Assembly (NCBI GenBank): GCA_947172415.1
Contig: OX359202.1
Coordinates: 5,566,899-5,630,898, forward strand
From: Chondrosia reniformis
Lineage: Eukaryota > Porifera > Demospongiae > Chondrillida > Chondrillidae
Direction: 5' to 3'
DNA: 64,000 nt
The notes beneath the pieces are model-generated. The model saw nothing but the letters and a program-made list of their open reading frames with translations, made no database searches and was not told the origin of the DNA. Each line of letters begins with the position of its first letter. Within the stretch, counting starts at the first letter, position 1. Below are positions 1 through 12,500 of this stretch, one piece after another. The translations under genes were made by a program, and so were the position numbers.

Positions 1-258
1 TTATTAATATTGGTTTTACCGTCACCCCCTTTAGCGATGTCTCTTATTTTGTCTGCAACTCCTTTTAGAGAAAGTTCAATAACTGGTTCTCTTCTGGGTA
101 ACTCTTCGTTTGTATTATCTTCTCTATTTTGTCTACTGAACAGAGCTGCAAATCTTTCAATGAAATTGTCAGGGACTGCATGCGCGAAAGGATAACAGAC
201 ACTAACACAATCAATAATCCACGGGTATAGAATAAATCTTACGATCGCCTTCCGCCAT
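1..258 (-). CDS. Partial gene, possible sirtuin (SIRT2/3-like) N-terminus
   Basis: Two exons are visible reading leftwards: 258-243 (ATG, MAEGD) and 175 to the window edge. They are separated by a 65-nt intron with donor GTAAGA and acceptor TGCAG, joined in phase 1. Exon 2 stays open to base 1. It reads an acidic/basic linker followed by VIELSLKGVADKIRD, which resembles the segment just before the Rossmann-fold GAGIS motif of SIRT2/SIRT3-type NAD-dependent deacylases. The diagnostic catalytic motifs would lie beyond the window, so the family call is only an inference; the coding call is stronger than the name. The gene is divergent from the IP3 3-kinase gene, about 300 bp away. Confidence 0.4.
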
Positions 259-560
259 TTTGTTTTGTTTACGATCAATTACGTAGTACTTAGTAAATGC
301 ATAAAAAGTGTTCTTTTGGGCAGCCCTTGGAAGCGTTTTACAGTATAGTTTTCAGCATCTAGTTTTGTGCAGACAGTACTTTGTTGTTCATGCTTCATTA
401 GGCAGTCAAACAGCGTGCTTTGTGACAGTACAAGAAACTTCGTTCGTAATTTAGGGTTGCAAAGCAGACGGGGGGGGCGTAACCAAATTTCTATTTACCA
501 CAAACTGACGTCATTTAAGGGCCTGTTTTCTGAAGTTTCTCTATTTAAAAGTATGCCGCG
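259..560. promoter_or_regulatory. Divergent intergenic spacer, possible shared promoter
   Basis: This 302-bp stretch lies between the ATG of the leftward gene (258) and the ATG of the rightward IP3 3-kinase gene (561). No coding signal is seen. It includes the GC-rich run gggggggcgt around 471-480 and no clear TATA box placed for either gene. Shared promoter function is inferred only from the head-to-head spacing. Confidence 0.35.
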
Positions 561-3500
561 ATGGCCGAGAAGGTAGTCGACGCTAATGAGATGAGCGACG
601 TAAAGAAGAGGCCGCAGTGTTTATTTGAAAACTCTACACCCATCATTAAAGTAATCAATAGCGACGAAAGTGATACTGGAACACAAAGAGCGAGAGCTAA
701 TAGTATACCGTCAACTGGAATGTTTCTACATCCTCACCCAGAGGAGGACCAATCTTCGGGGATCTCTGACCAGGGAACGTCAGACTGCGACGTGGAGTCT
801 GCCTTCACACCATCACCGAATGGCAGTTACAGGGGCTCCCAGGAGTATCTTCATGGCCTCGGGTGTACAAGCGATTCGTCTACTTTACAATCTGACGAAG
901 ACTTTATCGAACAAGACATAACTCCAAGTCCGACCGATCCAAACTCTCCTTATCACAAAGATCTCTTAAGGCGGCGGAGTAGTTCTCCAACGCCTATTCA
1001 CAAAACTACACTATCGCCGGTACGTAAGTCATCAATGATGAATCTTGTGTTTGAGCAAGCTTCCATTATTTCACGTTTTGCTTCTTCAGTGGAGTACTGT
1101 AAGGAAGGCAATGCACGCATGGTCCCCGTTCATGCAAGTTTACAGGAAGAAGTATCCGTGGGTACAGCTCGCTGGGCACCAGGGTGAGTCCTGCCTGCTT
1201 TGCCTTATTCAAGTAACCCGTAAAGCTTAAATAAAGCTTCTACAGCTGATGGTAGTCTTGCTATAGCTAGATAAGGGGTCAGCCGTATGAGTGCTACAGG
1301 ATGGGGGGTTGGTGTGCATGGCGTCACCCTCTTTCCTTTTGAAATCATTAGGAAGTTTCAAACCGGGCGGGTACTATGGAACCGTCCTGAAAAAGTCGAG
1401 CGAATATGAACAAGAAGCGTTACGAAAGTTGATGACTGACGAGATGAAACCGTTCGTACCCGAGTTCAAAAGAATTGTTACCCAAGAAGACGGAAGTATC
1501 CCTTTTACAACTGTAAGCCAAGCGCTAACAAGACATATTGCTTACAAAACGTCTTGACCTATACCATGGCATTCCTAGTACCGCAGTTTAGGCTCTTTGA
1601 TATCTCCAGTGCTGCCCACCCCATACACCAGCACCTTGTCAATGTGTATGTATGTGTAACAGATTCCTTAACTGGCTCCAAAGCTTATGTGGAGATGCAA
1701 GATTTGCTGCGTGACTTTGACAAACCAGCGGTCATGGACATCAAGATGGGAACCAGGTAAGTACCATATGCACACTATATATGTACTTAGTAGGAGGTAC
1801 AGCAAGACACTGTTGCTTTGTAAACCTTTGCAACCCGACACCTCTAGACTTGGTTATTGGCAGCTAATTGCATATAATGTTCTTTAATGTTCACCTCTGT
1901 GCTATGAAGAAGGATGTTTGTTAATGCCTTAGGACATACTTGGAAGAGGAGCTGATAAAGGCAAACCTAAAGCCAACACTGAGAAAGGTAAGTTGATTCA
2001 TTATGTAGCTAACTAGAAAGATAGACTTTAACTTAATTAAGTGGCAGACTGGAGAGAGGAAATGGTGAGGGTAAACAATACCCAGGTATGGTCTATCATG
2101 TCTCTGATATTATTGCTGATCTAAGTTTGTCTTAATTGGTGGTTGAAACAGCTTTATGGATGATAATTCTGACAAAATTGACTTATTCTCATTGACAAAT
2201 ACACTTCACCTTTTCCTAACAAACTGCTTCCTGTAGATTATTAGATAGTTATAGACTTGATTGACTTTATATTTGATTATACTTTGTGTCATTTAAATCA
2301 TGGGTTGAAAAATGTACAGCTTATATTATTGGCTTAATTTGATGTATCATGTATCTATAGCTAATGTTAATAGGCGTTCTTGTGAGGTGTCTAAATCTAC
2401 TACATGTAGATGTGATAATGGCTTGTGTATTCATGTATCATTTAGCACCTCTCTCCCACTTTAAGGCATTCTCTATGTAAAGCAGCTTTAAGATAATCTG
2501 ATCTGAACTTAATACAAAGCTTTGAATATCATCATTTGACACTCTCCATGTCCTATAAAATGAATAAAAGTTGCTTTAGATATATTTTTATTATTAATAT
2601 ATTTACATTTCACATTTGTAGGACATGTACGAGAAGATGATTGCTGTTGATCGAAATGAGCCAACGGAAGAAGAGCATGCTCAGAAAGCAATTACCAAAC
2701 CACGCTATATGCAGTGGAGAGAAAATATTTCTTCAAGCGCAACACTGGGATTCAGAATTGAAGGAATCAAAAAGGTTATTCTGATAAGTCCTGAAATATT
2801 ATTTCACTAAAGTGTGATGTGCCTAACGGTAAACAACATTATTAGCTGAGCTAGTTGGTCCCACTTGAGTTGCATTTCTGAAGTCATCTCTCCCCAGTTC
2901 TATCCTAATAGATAGGATAATTATTGTTAGATCAATGGGCCTCTATTCAGTAGCTTGGTGACCATTCAAATGCCTTGTTGCTATGTGTGTGTCAATAGGG
3001 AATCCAATAGCTGCTGGAGAGGTAGTATAGTGTGGCCTGAAATTAAAATTAAGTATAAATTTTTATTGTTTTTACACAGGAAATAGACCCAAGTAAGCTA
3101 TATGAGGTGGTAATCAATTAGCCTTAGCAGGCAAATGGATGCAGTAACCTTCTGTTCACCTCTGCTTTGAAGCTAAATGATATTATATTGAAGCTTCTTT
3201 ATTAGGGTCTTATTTTCTGTTTAAAGTTTTTACCTTTTGAAACTGATTGATGGAATGTTCTATCTCCTTCACTGGTTTATACTTTAATTGTCTTGTTCCT
3301 CTTCCTGCGGGGACCTTAGTCCATTAGCCCACCAAATGCAGTAGAAAATCATTAATGGGAACTTACTTTATAAAAATGTTTGATAACAGGAAGCTGATGG
3401 CAGACCATATTTAAATGTATTGTAGCTACTTCAATTGATAGGAATTCAGTTAATATATAAAAATTATTTTTAAGAGGACATTATTTAGCCAGGTACTGTA

Positions 3501-4835
3501 TATATTTGGCCCAACATATTATATCATAATGTTTTTTTCCTTGAATTAAAAATGAAATCATTAAAGCGACTAAGAAATTATCACTATTAATCTTATTCCT
3601 TTGTGATTTTCTAATGAGTGTCTACTGTACATAGATAATTACCCATTAAATACATCTATGTACATCAAGTGCTACAGTGCAACCAAACTCTAAGTACACT
3701 TACTAATTTTGTTTTGCTGTCCTCACATAAAATTGTATGAATCCTCCTTATAAGTACATTATATGTAGTTACATTAGCTATTCTTTCTCTGTTCTATTTT
3801 GATGTGCAGGCGTGTTTGTACCAGTTCCTTTTAGCTGTTTTTAATTGTCAGAATTATCTTCCTTTAGACTGGCACTGAACATCCGAAGAAGAACTTTAAA
3901 AACACTAAAACTAGGGAACAAGTGAAAGAATGTCTTCGTGAATTTATTGGTGGAAATGAAGTAATTAGGGTAAGTGATTGGCTTCCCAATTGTGTCACTT
4001 TAAATTTGGTCCATTTTTGTGTCCATTTATCTTATCAAATCATTTTTCATTCTTTGTTCAATAGGAAAAGGTATATCATCGTTTGTTGGACATTAAAAGT
4101 GCAGCTGAGAATTCAGCGTTTTTTCAAACCCATGAAGTAAGTGTTAGTTATATTTTAATGCATGTTGTCTTTAGGAATAATTTTGTAAATTAAAACAGGT
4201 TTTTTACAGTTAGAAACTTGTCATACATGGGTGGATTCAACTTGTGGCACCCGAAAAGGGGATAGCATATACTTATAAGCCTATAGCAATTTGGAGACAC
4301 AAACATGTATATTGTATATGACGGCCATATTTGTGGTAATTCTGCTAAAAGAGTACGTATATGACTGCAATGTCTATTAGAAGTTACTTCCATCAATATA
4401 GTAATGTTTGGATGTTATTGGTATACCCACTAATGAAGGGAGGAGCAATTGCTACAGCCAGTTACGTACCTGTCGCTCAAAGCTTACACATACCTGACTT
4501 CATAAATAGTTGTGGTTTGGGGATAGAGCCTGTATCAGTAGTTTAAATTTTTGCTTAGCTGAGCTGCTGGCTGTAATGAATGTTGACTTTTCATTCTTCT
4601 GTAGATCATTGGCAGTTCTCTATTGTTTGTGTATGATGAAACAGGGCAAGCAAATGTTTGGGTTATTGATTTTGGCAAGACTGTTCCTCTCCCAAGTGGT
4701 GTCTTTGTCGATCACAGAAGTAATTGGGTAGAAGGCAATCATGAAGATGGCTACCTTTTTGGATTGGACAATTTAATAGGACTACTTTCTGATAAACGTG
4801 ACTGTAGCTTACACCAGGCGTCAACTGAGTCATAA
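561..4835 (+). CDS. ITPK: Inositol-trisphosphate 3-kinase (ITPK), 9 exons, 467 aa
   Basis: Exons: 561-1019, 1090-1183, 1352-1495, 1663-1756, 1933-1987, 2622-2774, 3868-3969, 4065-4136, 4605-4835. Phases join and give 467 codons plus stop, close to vertebrate ITPKA (about 460 aa). The enzyme phosphorylates Ins(1,4,5)P3 to Ins(1,3,4,5)P4, shaping calcium signals. Exon 1 (153 aa) is a low-complexity Ser/Pro/acidic N-terminus. The catalytic core shows the WSPF and [10 protein letters not shown] block, PAVMDIKMG (PxxxDxKxG), [19 protein letters not shown], then SSLLFVYD and IDFGKT (D413, K416). It ends with [15 protein letters not shown], the usual C-terminus of the family. The exon 3 donor (GAA|GTATCC at 1495/1496) is the least certain border. 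No calmodulin-binding helix was confirmed. The 1.1-kb intron before exon 7 holds nothing recognisable. Confidence 0.93.
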
Positions 4836-5052
4836 TTCAGTTTTATTTGTGTTGTCTCTGAATGTTTACAATACACTTACCTGAACATGTAAACAGAATA
4901 CTCTATTGATGTAATCTTATGTAAATATTTTTAATTATTTGCATACAATCAGTGTATAGTAATGTTTATGTGTTTGGCAGGATGCCATTGAATTTTATCA
5001 ACATCTTATGTAAATAGTATATATGGTAAATGAATTATGCATATGACAACTC

Positions 5053-5125
5053 TTGTATCCTCATCCAAAGCTTTCACTAGGTTTAGTTACCTAATAGACC
5101 CTTTTACTTTATTGCAAAATGGTGT
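5053..5125 (-). repeat. Fragment of interspersed repeat family B
   Basis: Contains TATCCTCATCCAAAGC, an ACTAGGTTTAGTTACCTA segment and CCCTTTTACT. These match the 3' half of the family seen in full at 19395-19630 and, inverted, at 34656-34920, 41455-41640, 50466-50612 and 55283-55445. Confidence 0.5.
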
Positions 5126-5359
5126 TAGGTATTAGGACAAGACAGAACCTTAGCCATTATTAGTTACTATGGTATTTATTCATTTATACTTATTATAGTG
5201 AGTATACTGCCCTGTTGCGATGACCCTTGAAACAAGATGGCTACATGGCCATCCTTTTTAGTTGTTCTGTGTCAACAGAAACCACAATGCAGCTGTTCCT
5301 TAATATTACATCTCTATTATTAATTGTATGTGTTAATGTGCTTGAAATGCATGAATGGA

Positions 5360-5455
5360 GCATTGCTGTGGCAATTGTAGCTCAGTGGCAGAGTACTGGT
5401 GTATCAAGAGGTGGTCAAATTTCCTGGTAATTGCCTCTCTTGTTTTTTCCCATCT
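5360..5455 (+). repeat. tRNA-derived SINE copy
   Basis: Contains GTAGCTCAGTGGCAGAG (like tRNA box A) and a following segment ending in a TTGCCTCT...TTTTTTCCC tail shared with copies at 5897-5975, 15925-16125 and 40285-40400. The box-B half is degraded here. It cannot be a working tRNA, because no acceptor stem or anticodon arm folds. Confidence 0.6.
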
Positions 5456-5896
5456 TTAATGCATGATGTATGACAATAATTACTTGTGGTTTGATTATCA
5501 ATTTGACTATCCTTACACACACATACGTATGTACTACATATAATGTTTAAACATACATATACAGGTTATACATGTATGTATATATAACCTGGGACATCTG
5601 TACGTACTTTGATATCTTTTAAATGATTAATTTTTTTAACTTTTTGAGCTTCAAAGGTCATGATGTTTTGAAAGATGAGCTATTTTATATTAGTTCAACA
5701 TGTTAGACCTTACTCTGTATACATATAGTTATCAGACCAATAGTTAAATAATAGCTAGTCATGCACATATAATTTCTCCATTATTTTAAGTGATACACAG
5801 GAAATGGACTGCCCGACCCTGACTATCAGCTTGATATGATAAATGAATCAACACTAATTACATAATTGTAGTAATGTAAGGAAACGTTAATGATTT

Positions 5897-5975
5897 GCTG
5901 TGGCAGTATAGCTCAGTGGCAGAACATTCCTGGATTCGATTCCCAGTAATTACTTTCTTCCAATTTTCCCTCTTC
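5897..5975 (+). repeat. tRNA-derived SINE copy
   Basis: Shows TATAGCTCAGTGGCAGA (box A-like) and GGATTCGATTCCCAG (box B-like), then a shared AATTACTTTCTTCC...CCCTCTT tail. The two boxes are closer than in the 40285-40400 copy, so this copy has an internal deletion. Confidence 0.65.
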
Positions 5976-6251
5976 ATGATGAGACTGATTCTTTGTGGTT
6001 CAATTGTAACTTCAATTATTCATAACATATACTACAAACTATAAACTCAAACACCAACTAAAGCTGCGAAGTAAAGCAGACATTTAGACACTGACAGAAC
6101 TAGCTAAAGACAAAAACAAGTGGAGAGCAGTGGGAAAGAAGGACTGATTGCAACTCTAATAGCTAAACTAACCCTGCTATTATTGCTTGCAGAAAACAGT
6201 TTCTAATAATAATAATATACTCAAAAAGTCTAACAACCAAGAAGAGACAAC

Positions 6252-6337
6252 ATGCAAAACTGTGTCTTTAGATGCTCTAAAAGTTGAAAGATGATCCTTT
6301 CAAAAGATAAGTTAAACGCAGTTAGAAGAAAACCTTA
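6252..6337. repeat. Dispersed foldback-derived repeat, copy 1
   Basis: About 80 bp with the core AAGTTGAAAGATGATCC and TTTCAAAAGATA, followed by CGCAGTTAGAAGAAA. The same core recurs at 49806-49940, where it forms the right arm of an imperfect inverted repeat. Confidence 0.55.
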
Positions 6338-6520
6338 TTCTATTATGTACCAAATCCATTCTGTAGAGCATAGATTCAATTAATTACAAAAATTTTCATA
6401 CAAAATACTTGTACAGTAGCTAAGTTAAATACATTAGAAAATGTGTTCTGTATGTATACTCTAGACAAATAAAAGCAAACGTCATGCTATTGTATGAGCT
6501 ATGTTGTGGTGAAGCTGTGG

Positions 6521-9500
6521 CTATTCTGATACAGACTCAACCTGTTCCATAGAAACTGCAATCACTGGTCTGACTTTCAAAGTAAGATACTTTTCCAGTA
6601 CAGCTTGGTTAGACAGAACAACCAGTCCACTGGAGCTTTCATAAGATAATGAAAAGTTATCTTCGCACGCAATTTCTTGCCTGATGTTGGATCTGAGTGT
6701 TTTAAGTGATGCTGGTTTTGGGCAGAGAATTATGGTCAGATTACTGTTGGGAAGACATACGCTCAGTTTCTCCATTGCTTTTACAGTTTGACTCCTCACT
6801 CTCTTGGATGGCTGAACGTTTTCCTGAGTCGCCTCTTTAAAAGGAGAAGGCTCAGGACTGTGATGCTTCACCTCACGGCAACTCATTTCCCACTCCCCCC
6901 TATACTCCTTCACTTTCTCATGAGATGTCCAGGCATCTCCTTCAGAGAGTATCCTTATCTGACGAATGTAGCAGGCTTTGAGGGCTTCCCACAAAATGAC
7001 AGTACCAGCAGAAGGTTTTGAATCTTTCTTTGAAGGTCCAGGATCTTCCTTGGTAGCTGCTTGCACTGGGTCCTCATTGAATCCTTCCAAGTAATCATCT
7101 TGCATGTATCCCTTTCCTCCACTGACAACCATGCAGTCTTCACTTCCACAAGGACCAGAGGCTGGTATGATTTCCAGGAAACGGACATAGTCTCTATATG
7201 GTTGCAAACAGAGCAGGAATTCCTTCTCCTCAGAGAATAAAAGAATGTGTCCACTGGCCATTCCACACCAAATTGTATCAAGGGCTGGACACATAGCTGT
7301 GACCATTGTGTCTGTGTGGTTTATTTCAGGCTCTAGTTCAAGTAGCTGGTCGCTCACATTGAGGAAAAACTTAAGGTTTTTGTCTGTGGTTGACCAAGCA
7401 CAGAGTGAGAATCCTCCCAAATGAACACTCCAAAGAATGGTCTTCTTCTCATTCAATTTGAGTTGACCAATATAGCCTTTTACACTTTCTGGCATACTTA
7501 ACGAACTCTTTATTTCCAAGTTATTCAGTTCACAGAGAAGAATCTGCTTTGTATGGGAGACCCAGAGATGGGATGGTGTCACAGCAAGGCCTTCAATGCA
7601 GTTCTCTGTGAGGTATCTTCTTTCTGGTTTCTCATCCGATCGCACAGCTGTTAACGATAGCTTGTACATGAATACATAACCTTCCATTGTCCCCAGAAAG
7701 ATATGTGAGTCGTTGCTAGTGATGCAAGAGACAGTTGTATCTCTCATGCCAACACGGTGCACTAAATTGTGGGTGGTTGCATTGTAGATGTCTACAACTC
7801 CAAATTCTAAACCAGACCTGGATGCTACCCACACATTGTTTCCACAGTTGACCAAACAGCGCACCTGATTATCCTCAATCTTGTGATGCTTCACACGAGT
7901 CATGTTGCTGGCTTCAAAAATGGAGATCTCTGCACCACGAACGTTATCACTACAAATCCACAGCTCAACAGAAGGAGGATCATTATATGCACCTCCCCTC
8001 ATTGTGGCCTTTTCAGGTACAGAAATGTAACAGCAAGCTGCACGGAGGGAGTATTCACTTTCAACATGCTGAATCCCCATTAAAAGCTGAGCTCTTGGTT
8101 TGGACAGATTTTTTCTGATTTCAGTAGTTTGCGGTCGATCTGATGGATCTTTCTTCCAGCAATGCTTCATCAATTGGGTCAGGTAGTGCAATCCAGTTTT
8201 AGATACAGGGTAGTCATTCAATCTAGGTCTTTTACCTGCTGCTACTGCACCACTAATATTTATAGGCTTTGTATCAAAAAATGGATGTTCCCTTGTGATC
8301 ATCTCATACAAGGTCATGGCAAAAGAAAAAATGTCTGCCTGACAGTCATATGTGGCATGCCCACTAGCCCCAACGTAGGAAACTTCAGGTGCTGTGTATC
8401 CAACTGTACCATGAGTACCTCGGATACCAATAGGGGCAGACATGGCAGTGATTCCAAAGTCTGTGAGCTTACAGTTAATGAGATCGTCCAGCCCTAGCGA
8501 CCACAGTAGGACATTGGCACTCTTCAGATCACGATAAATGAAAGAGAGTTTATGGAGACATTCAAGGGCTGAAGCAATTTGAGTGGCAATTCTGAAGAGA
8601 ACTACTCGGGAAATTGCATCTTTCTTCTTCAAGAGTGGGTTATCTAAAGATCCCATTGGAGCTTCCTCCATGACAAGGGCTGGGTATGGAAACACTAACA
8701 CACCCACCATGCTAACTCGGGAAGGATGGAAGTTTTGATGCAAAACTTGAGCTTCATTTCGCAACTGAATCAACCCATCTAAAGGATCTTTCATGCTATC
8801 TGAGGCAAACAGCTTAATGGCCACAGATCGATTGCGACACCTACCTCTGTATACTGTACCATACCCTCCCTTTCCCAAACTGTGAGACTCATCTCTCTCA
8901 AAATGCAGCTCATTCTCTTCCAAAAGGAACTCTTCATTGATGTCAGCAAGAAGTAGATCTGGTGCTAGCTCAACCAGACTCACGGCATGGCCCTTTGGGC
9001 AAGGAACATGGGTTTCTTTCTTGTTAAGGTACTCTACAAGATCTGTCTTGTTGAATGTGTGGGGAGGATTTATCTTCTTAACCAGGCACTGATGGCATAC
9101 AGTTATCTGCTGTAGACCTCCGTTTCCTGTTAAGCCTTTATCCTTAGTCAGGCCTGGATACCAACTGTCAATCAGATTGGTGACAAGATCTACAACTTGA
9201 CCATAAATCTGACGACCTTCTACACTTCGTGTAACAGTAATGTTGACCCCATATTTGTCTGGACCAACAGAGCCTTGAGCTTCTTGAACACAGAAGTATA
9301 GAGAAGGGTTGTTGTAGCAAATGCCGGTTCTCCAATACTTGAGGACTATGTCACCTGATTCAATGACAGGTTCACTTAGTGGAGACACAATCTTTGGACT
9401 TGATATAGTTGGTTTAGGGGGCTCATTTTCATCTACCTCACTTGAAATGAGGTTGCTGACATCTTCTGTTGACAAGTATGAAGAACTGGTATGGGATCCG

Positions 9501-12500
9501 GTAAGCACCTTCTCTTTGTAAGAAGGAGACAGTGATGAGTCTTGGGAGTTTAGTAGAGAATTAGAGCCTGCTGTTTTCTTTCTTTTAGACAGCCTCTCTG
9601 TGATCACTTGAGGGATGAACTTGGATATCCCACTTGAGGTAATTGATTCTGATTCAGTTACTGGCTCTTCAGAAGGGGAGTCCCCTTGTGTAGTTGGCTG
9701 TTCCAAGAGCTGCTTGATGCACGGTATTGCATGCATGATTCTTGCCAGGAGTCTACTCCAGTAGCCTGGTGGGGATGGCACAGAAAATAAAATGTACCGC
9801 TGGCTATACACCTCATCATTTGGAGGACTGATGTCAGCTGGCTTTTGGGAAGGAAGCATTGATGGAATCAAAATGCGACTTTTTATGTGGTCAAGTGACA
9901 AGGCTATCTCAAAACGATCCATGAGAACAAGGTACTGTTCAAGGTACTTGGTGGAAAACTGCTTCCCTTTATAGAGGAGCGGAAGAGCTGTTCTCTGAAT
10001 GATACCGTTGTTAATGTACGGATTCTTCTCATGAATTGTGACAACTGTGGACATCAGGTCACAAAGCCAGCGTGGGTCAACAAAGTACAGATCATCGAGG
10101 TTGTTCTTACGATCGTCATAGTGCAGCAAGGACCCAACTTCATGAAGAAACAAGGTGACAGTCTTTATCTCTTCATCTGACACAATGTCTGCCAGTTTAC
10201 GGTTTTGTACCATCTCCTTGAACTCTTGGAAATGCATGATGGGTGACTGTTTTCCCTTAGATACTTCATTTTGGATCTCAGCAAGTCTGGTGTCAAGGGC
10301 GTGGTAACTGGCCGGAATGGACCGTCCCATCACTTTATCTCCCTTGATCTCATATGCCTCTGCTTCTTCATAGATGACCTTTTTCAGGTTTTCTAGATTA
10401 TCTTGTTTTCCATGAAGTCCAACAAAAGTCACTCGTTGCACTGTTGAGTGAAAAGAGTTACATTTGTTATAAATGAACAATCACTTTGAACATGAAAGCT
10501 ACATTTCTCTACTTCTATATTGAAATTATAATCCCAATGAATACAAAGTTTACAAGGCCATCCTCCCAAAAGGCACCTACTTCAAAGGCTATTTCTCCCA
10601 TCATTACTATTAGCATTCAAACAGGGTGGATCCTACCATGGAATAGATACATTTCCTACTGGATTGAGGTACTAAGGTATTGGGGATGGATAACCTATAC
10701 TGTACGTCTTTTTCATCACCCCATACTACAAAGTACATATTTAATTAATACTTTCATCAGTTTCACTGTATATGTAGATGTCTTATAAATGATGCTGTAT
10801 CCCCTTTATGAGTATACAAGTTTACATTCTATAAGCTGGTAATTCAAGACCAGTGAAGCTCAGTGGAAAGATGGTAAGTAGCAACTCAAACAACGGTAAT
10901 CCTATTCCTCTTTGAATGCACTGCTCTTATATACGTACCTTGGAGTTTCTTGTTTCCGTATTCTCCTGCCAAATCTGCCACTTTCTGAAGGAGCATCTGT
11001 GCCTTTCCTCCTGGTTCTCTGTCAGCCTCAGGAACTTTATCATAGAAGGTGGCCACAATGATAACTCTGGAATTGGGTGCTCGGAGAGCTATGTTGTCCA
11101 GCCATGGTTTCAGTTCAGCTACTCCCTCCTCGCCATGGGTGATGTTCCAGACAAGGAGATACAGAGAGCGCTCTGTCAGGAAGCACTGATGAGTTGCATA
11201 ATACTCCTCCTGGCCTCCAAAATCCCAAATGTTGAATGTAAATGACTGCTTTCCAAAGCGAGGCGTGAATTTCCATTCACTGACATCAATACCAACAGTA
11301 GATTGGTTGTCACTCTCTCTGACATTCTTTCCTTGGAGTCGAGCAACAAGGGTTGTCTTGCCTCTCTCCTGTTTTCCAACCAGAACCAGTTTCATGCGAT
11401 AGTACCCTCTAGTGCTGCGCAGCTTGGAATTCAGGTAGGTAATGCAGTGCTTGGCGTTGGATCGAACACTTCTTGGAGGATCATTGATATCATTTAAACC
11501 TTCCAAGTTCAATTCAGTTAGATTTTGTAACCTTCCCATGTCAATAGGAAGATTCAGGATATCAGGATTCTTACTCAGCTCAAGGCACTGAAGGCTAGTG
11601 AAGGAGCAGACACACAGCGGCACCTGGCGGAACTTGTTGTAGCTGAGACTTAGCCTTTTCAGGTTGGGTGCCTCACAGTACTGAGGCAAAGTGGTAAGCT
11701 CGTTGTGGGAAAGATCCAATATGGCGAGGCAGGACGCCCACTCATGTACCTCTGGGATCTCAACAAGCTTGTTGTTTGAGAGGTTCAGCTCTGTGATGCA
11801 AGGCAATTCTAGCAAACAGCGAGGAATCTCCTTGAGGAAATTATTGGACAGATTCAACCTGGTGAGGTTCTTGAGGTAGCTACCCATCTGACGAGGAACA
11901 GAGGTGAAATCATTACGGGCCAGTTGTAGCTGTTTAACCCACTGAATGCGCTTCAGCCAGCTTATTTCCAACTCTTTCAGACGCAGGCCATACCACAAGA
12001 CCACACCGGACTCCTTGGTGACATCTGTCCTCATCAAAAGCTCTTCCCGGACTTCAGGACTGTTCTTACGTCGAGCCACATCTACTGCCACTGTAGTGGA
12101 AACCTCACCTCTTTGAACTGCTGCCTGAATGTCTGGGAAATCTGGTTCCTTTAAGGCTGGTCCATTGTATCCCATGCACTGCTCCCCATACATGGTCAAC
12201 ACTAGCTGGTAGTCGTTGTCATAAGCAGCCTGCACAAACATAAGCATGGCCGTGACTGCATGAGCTCTAACGTTTTTTGCCTTGGCCAAAGCTTTCTTGA
12301 TATCCAAGGTGTCCCTGCCTTTGATGAGTAACTTGCCAACATTCATCCCATTGCCTCTTTCGATGGCAATTATCAGTGCATCCTGCAGGCAGTGCTCCTC
12401 AAAGGAATCAATTGGGTCATGCAGCAGGTCCTGTAGCTTGGGAGAATTGGTCTCCACAGCTTTGATAACAGCTAAGGAAAGACAAGGAAACGGTAACAGA

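Larger units (their letters stand above)
4836..6520. other. Convergent intergenic region with SINE and other repeat copies
   Basis: This region lies between the 3' ends of the IP3 3-kinase and ROCO genes. It is AT-rich and has no exon-like frame. It holds two tRNA-like SINE copies (5360-5455 and 5897-5975), a short piece of the second interspersed family (about 5053-5125) and a foldback-derived repeat (6252-6337), each listed separately. Both 3' UTRs probably lie here. Confidence 0.6.
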
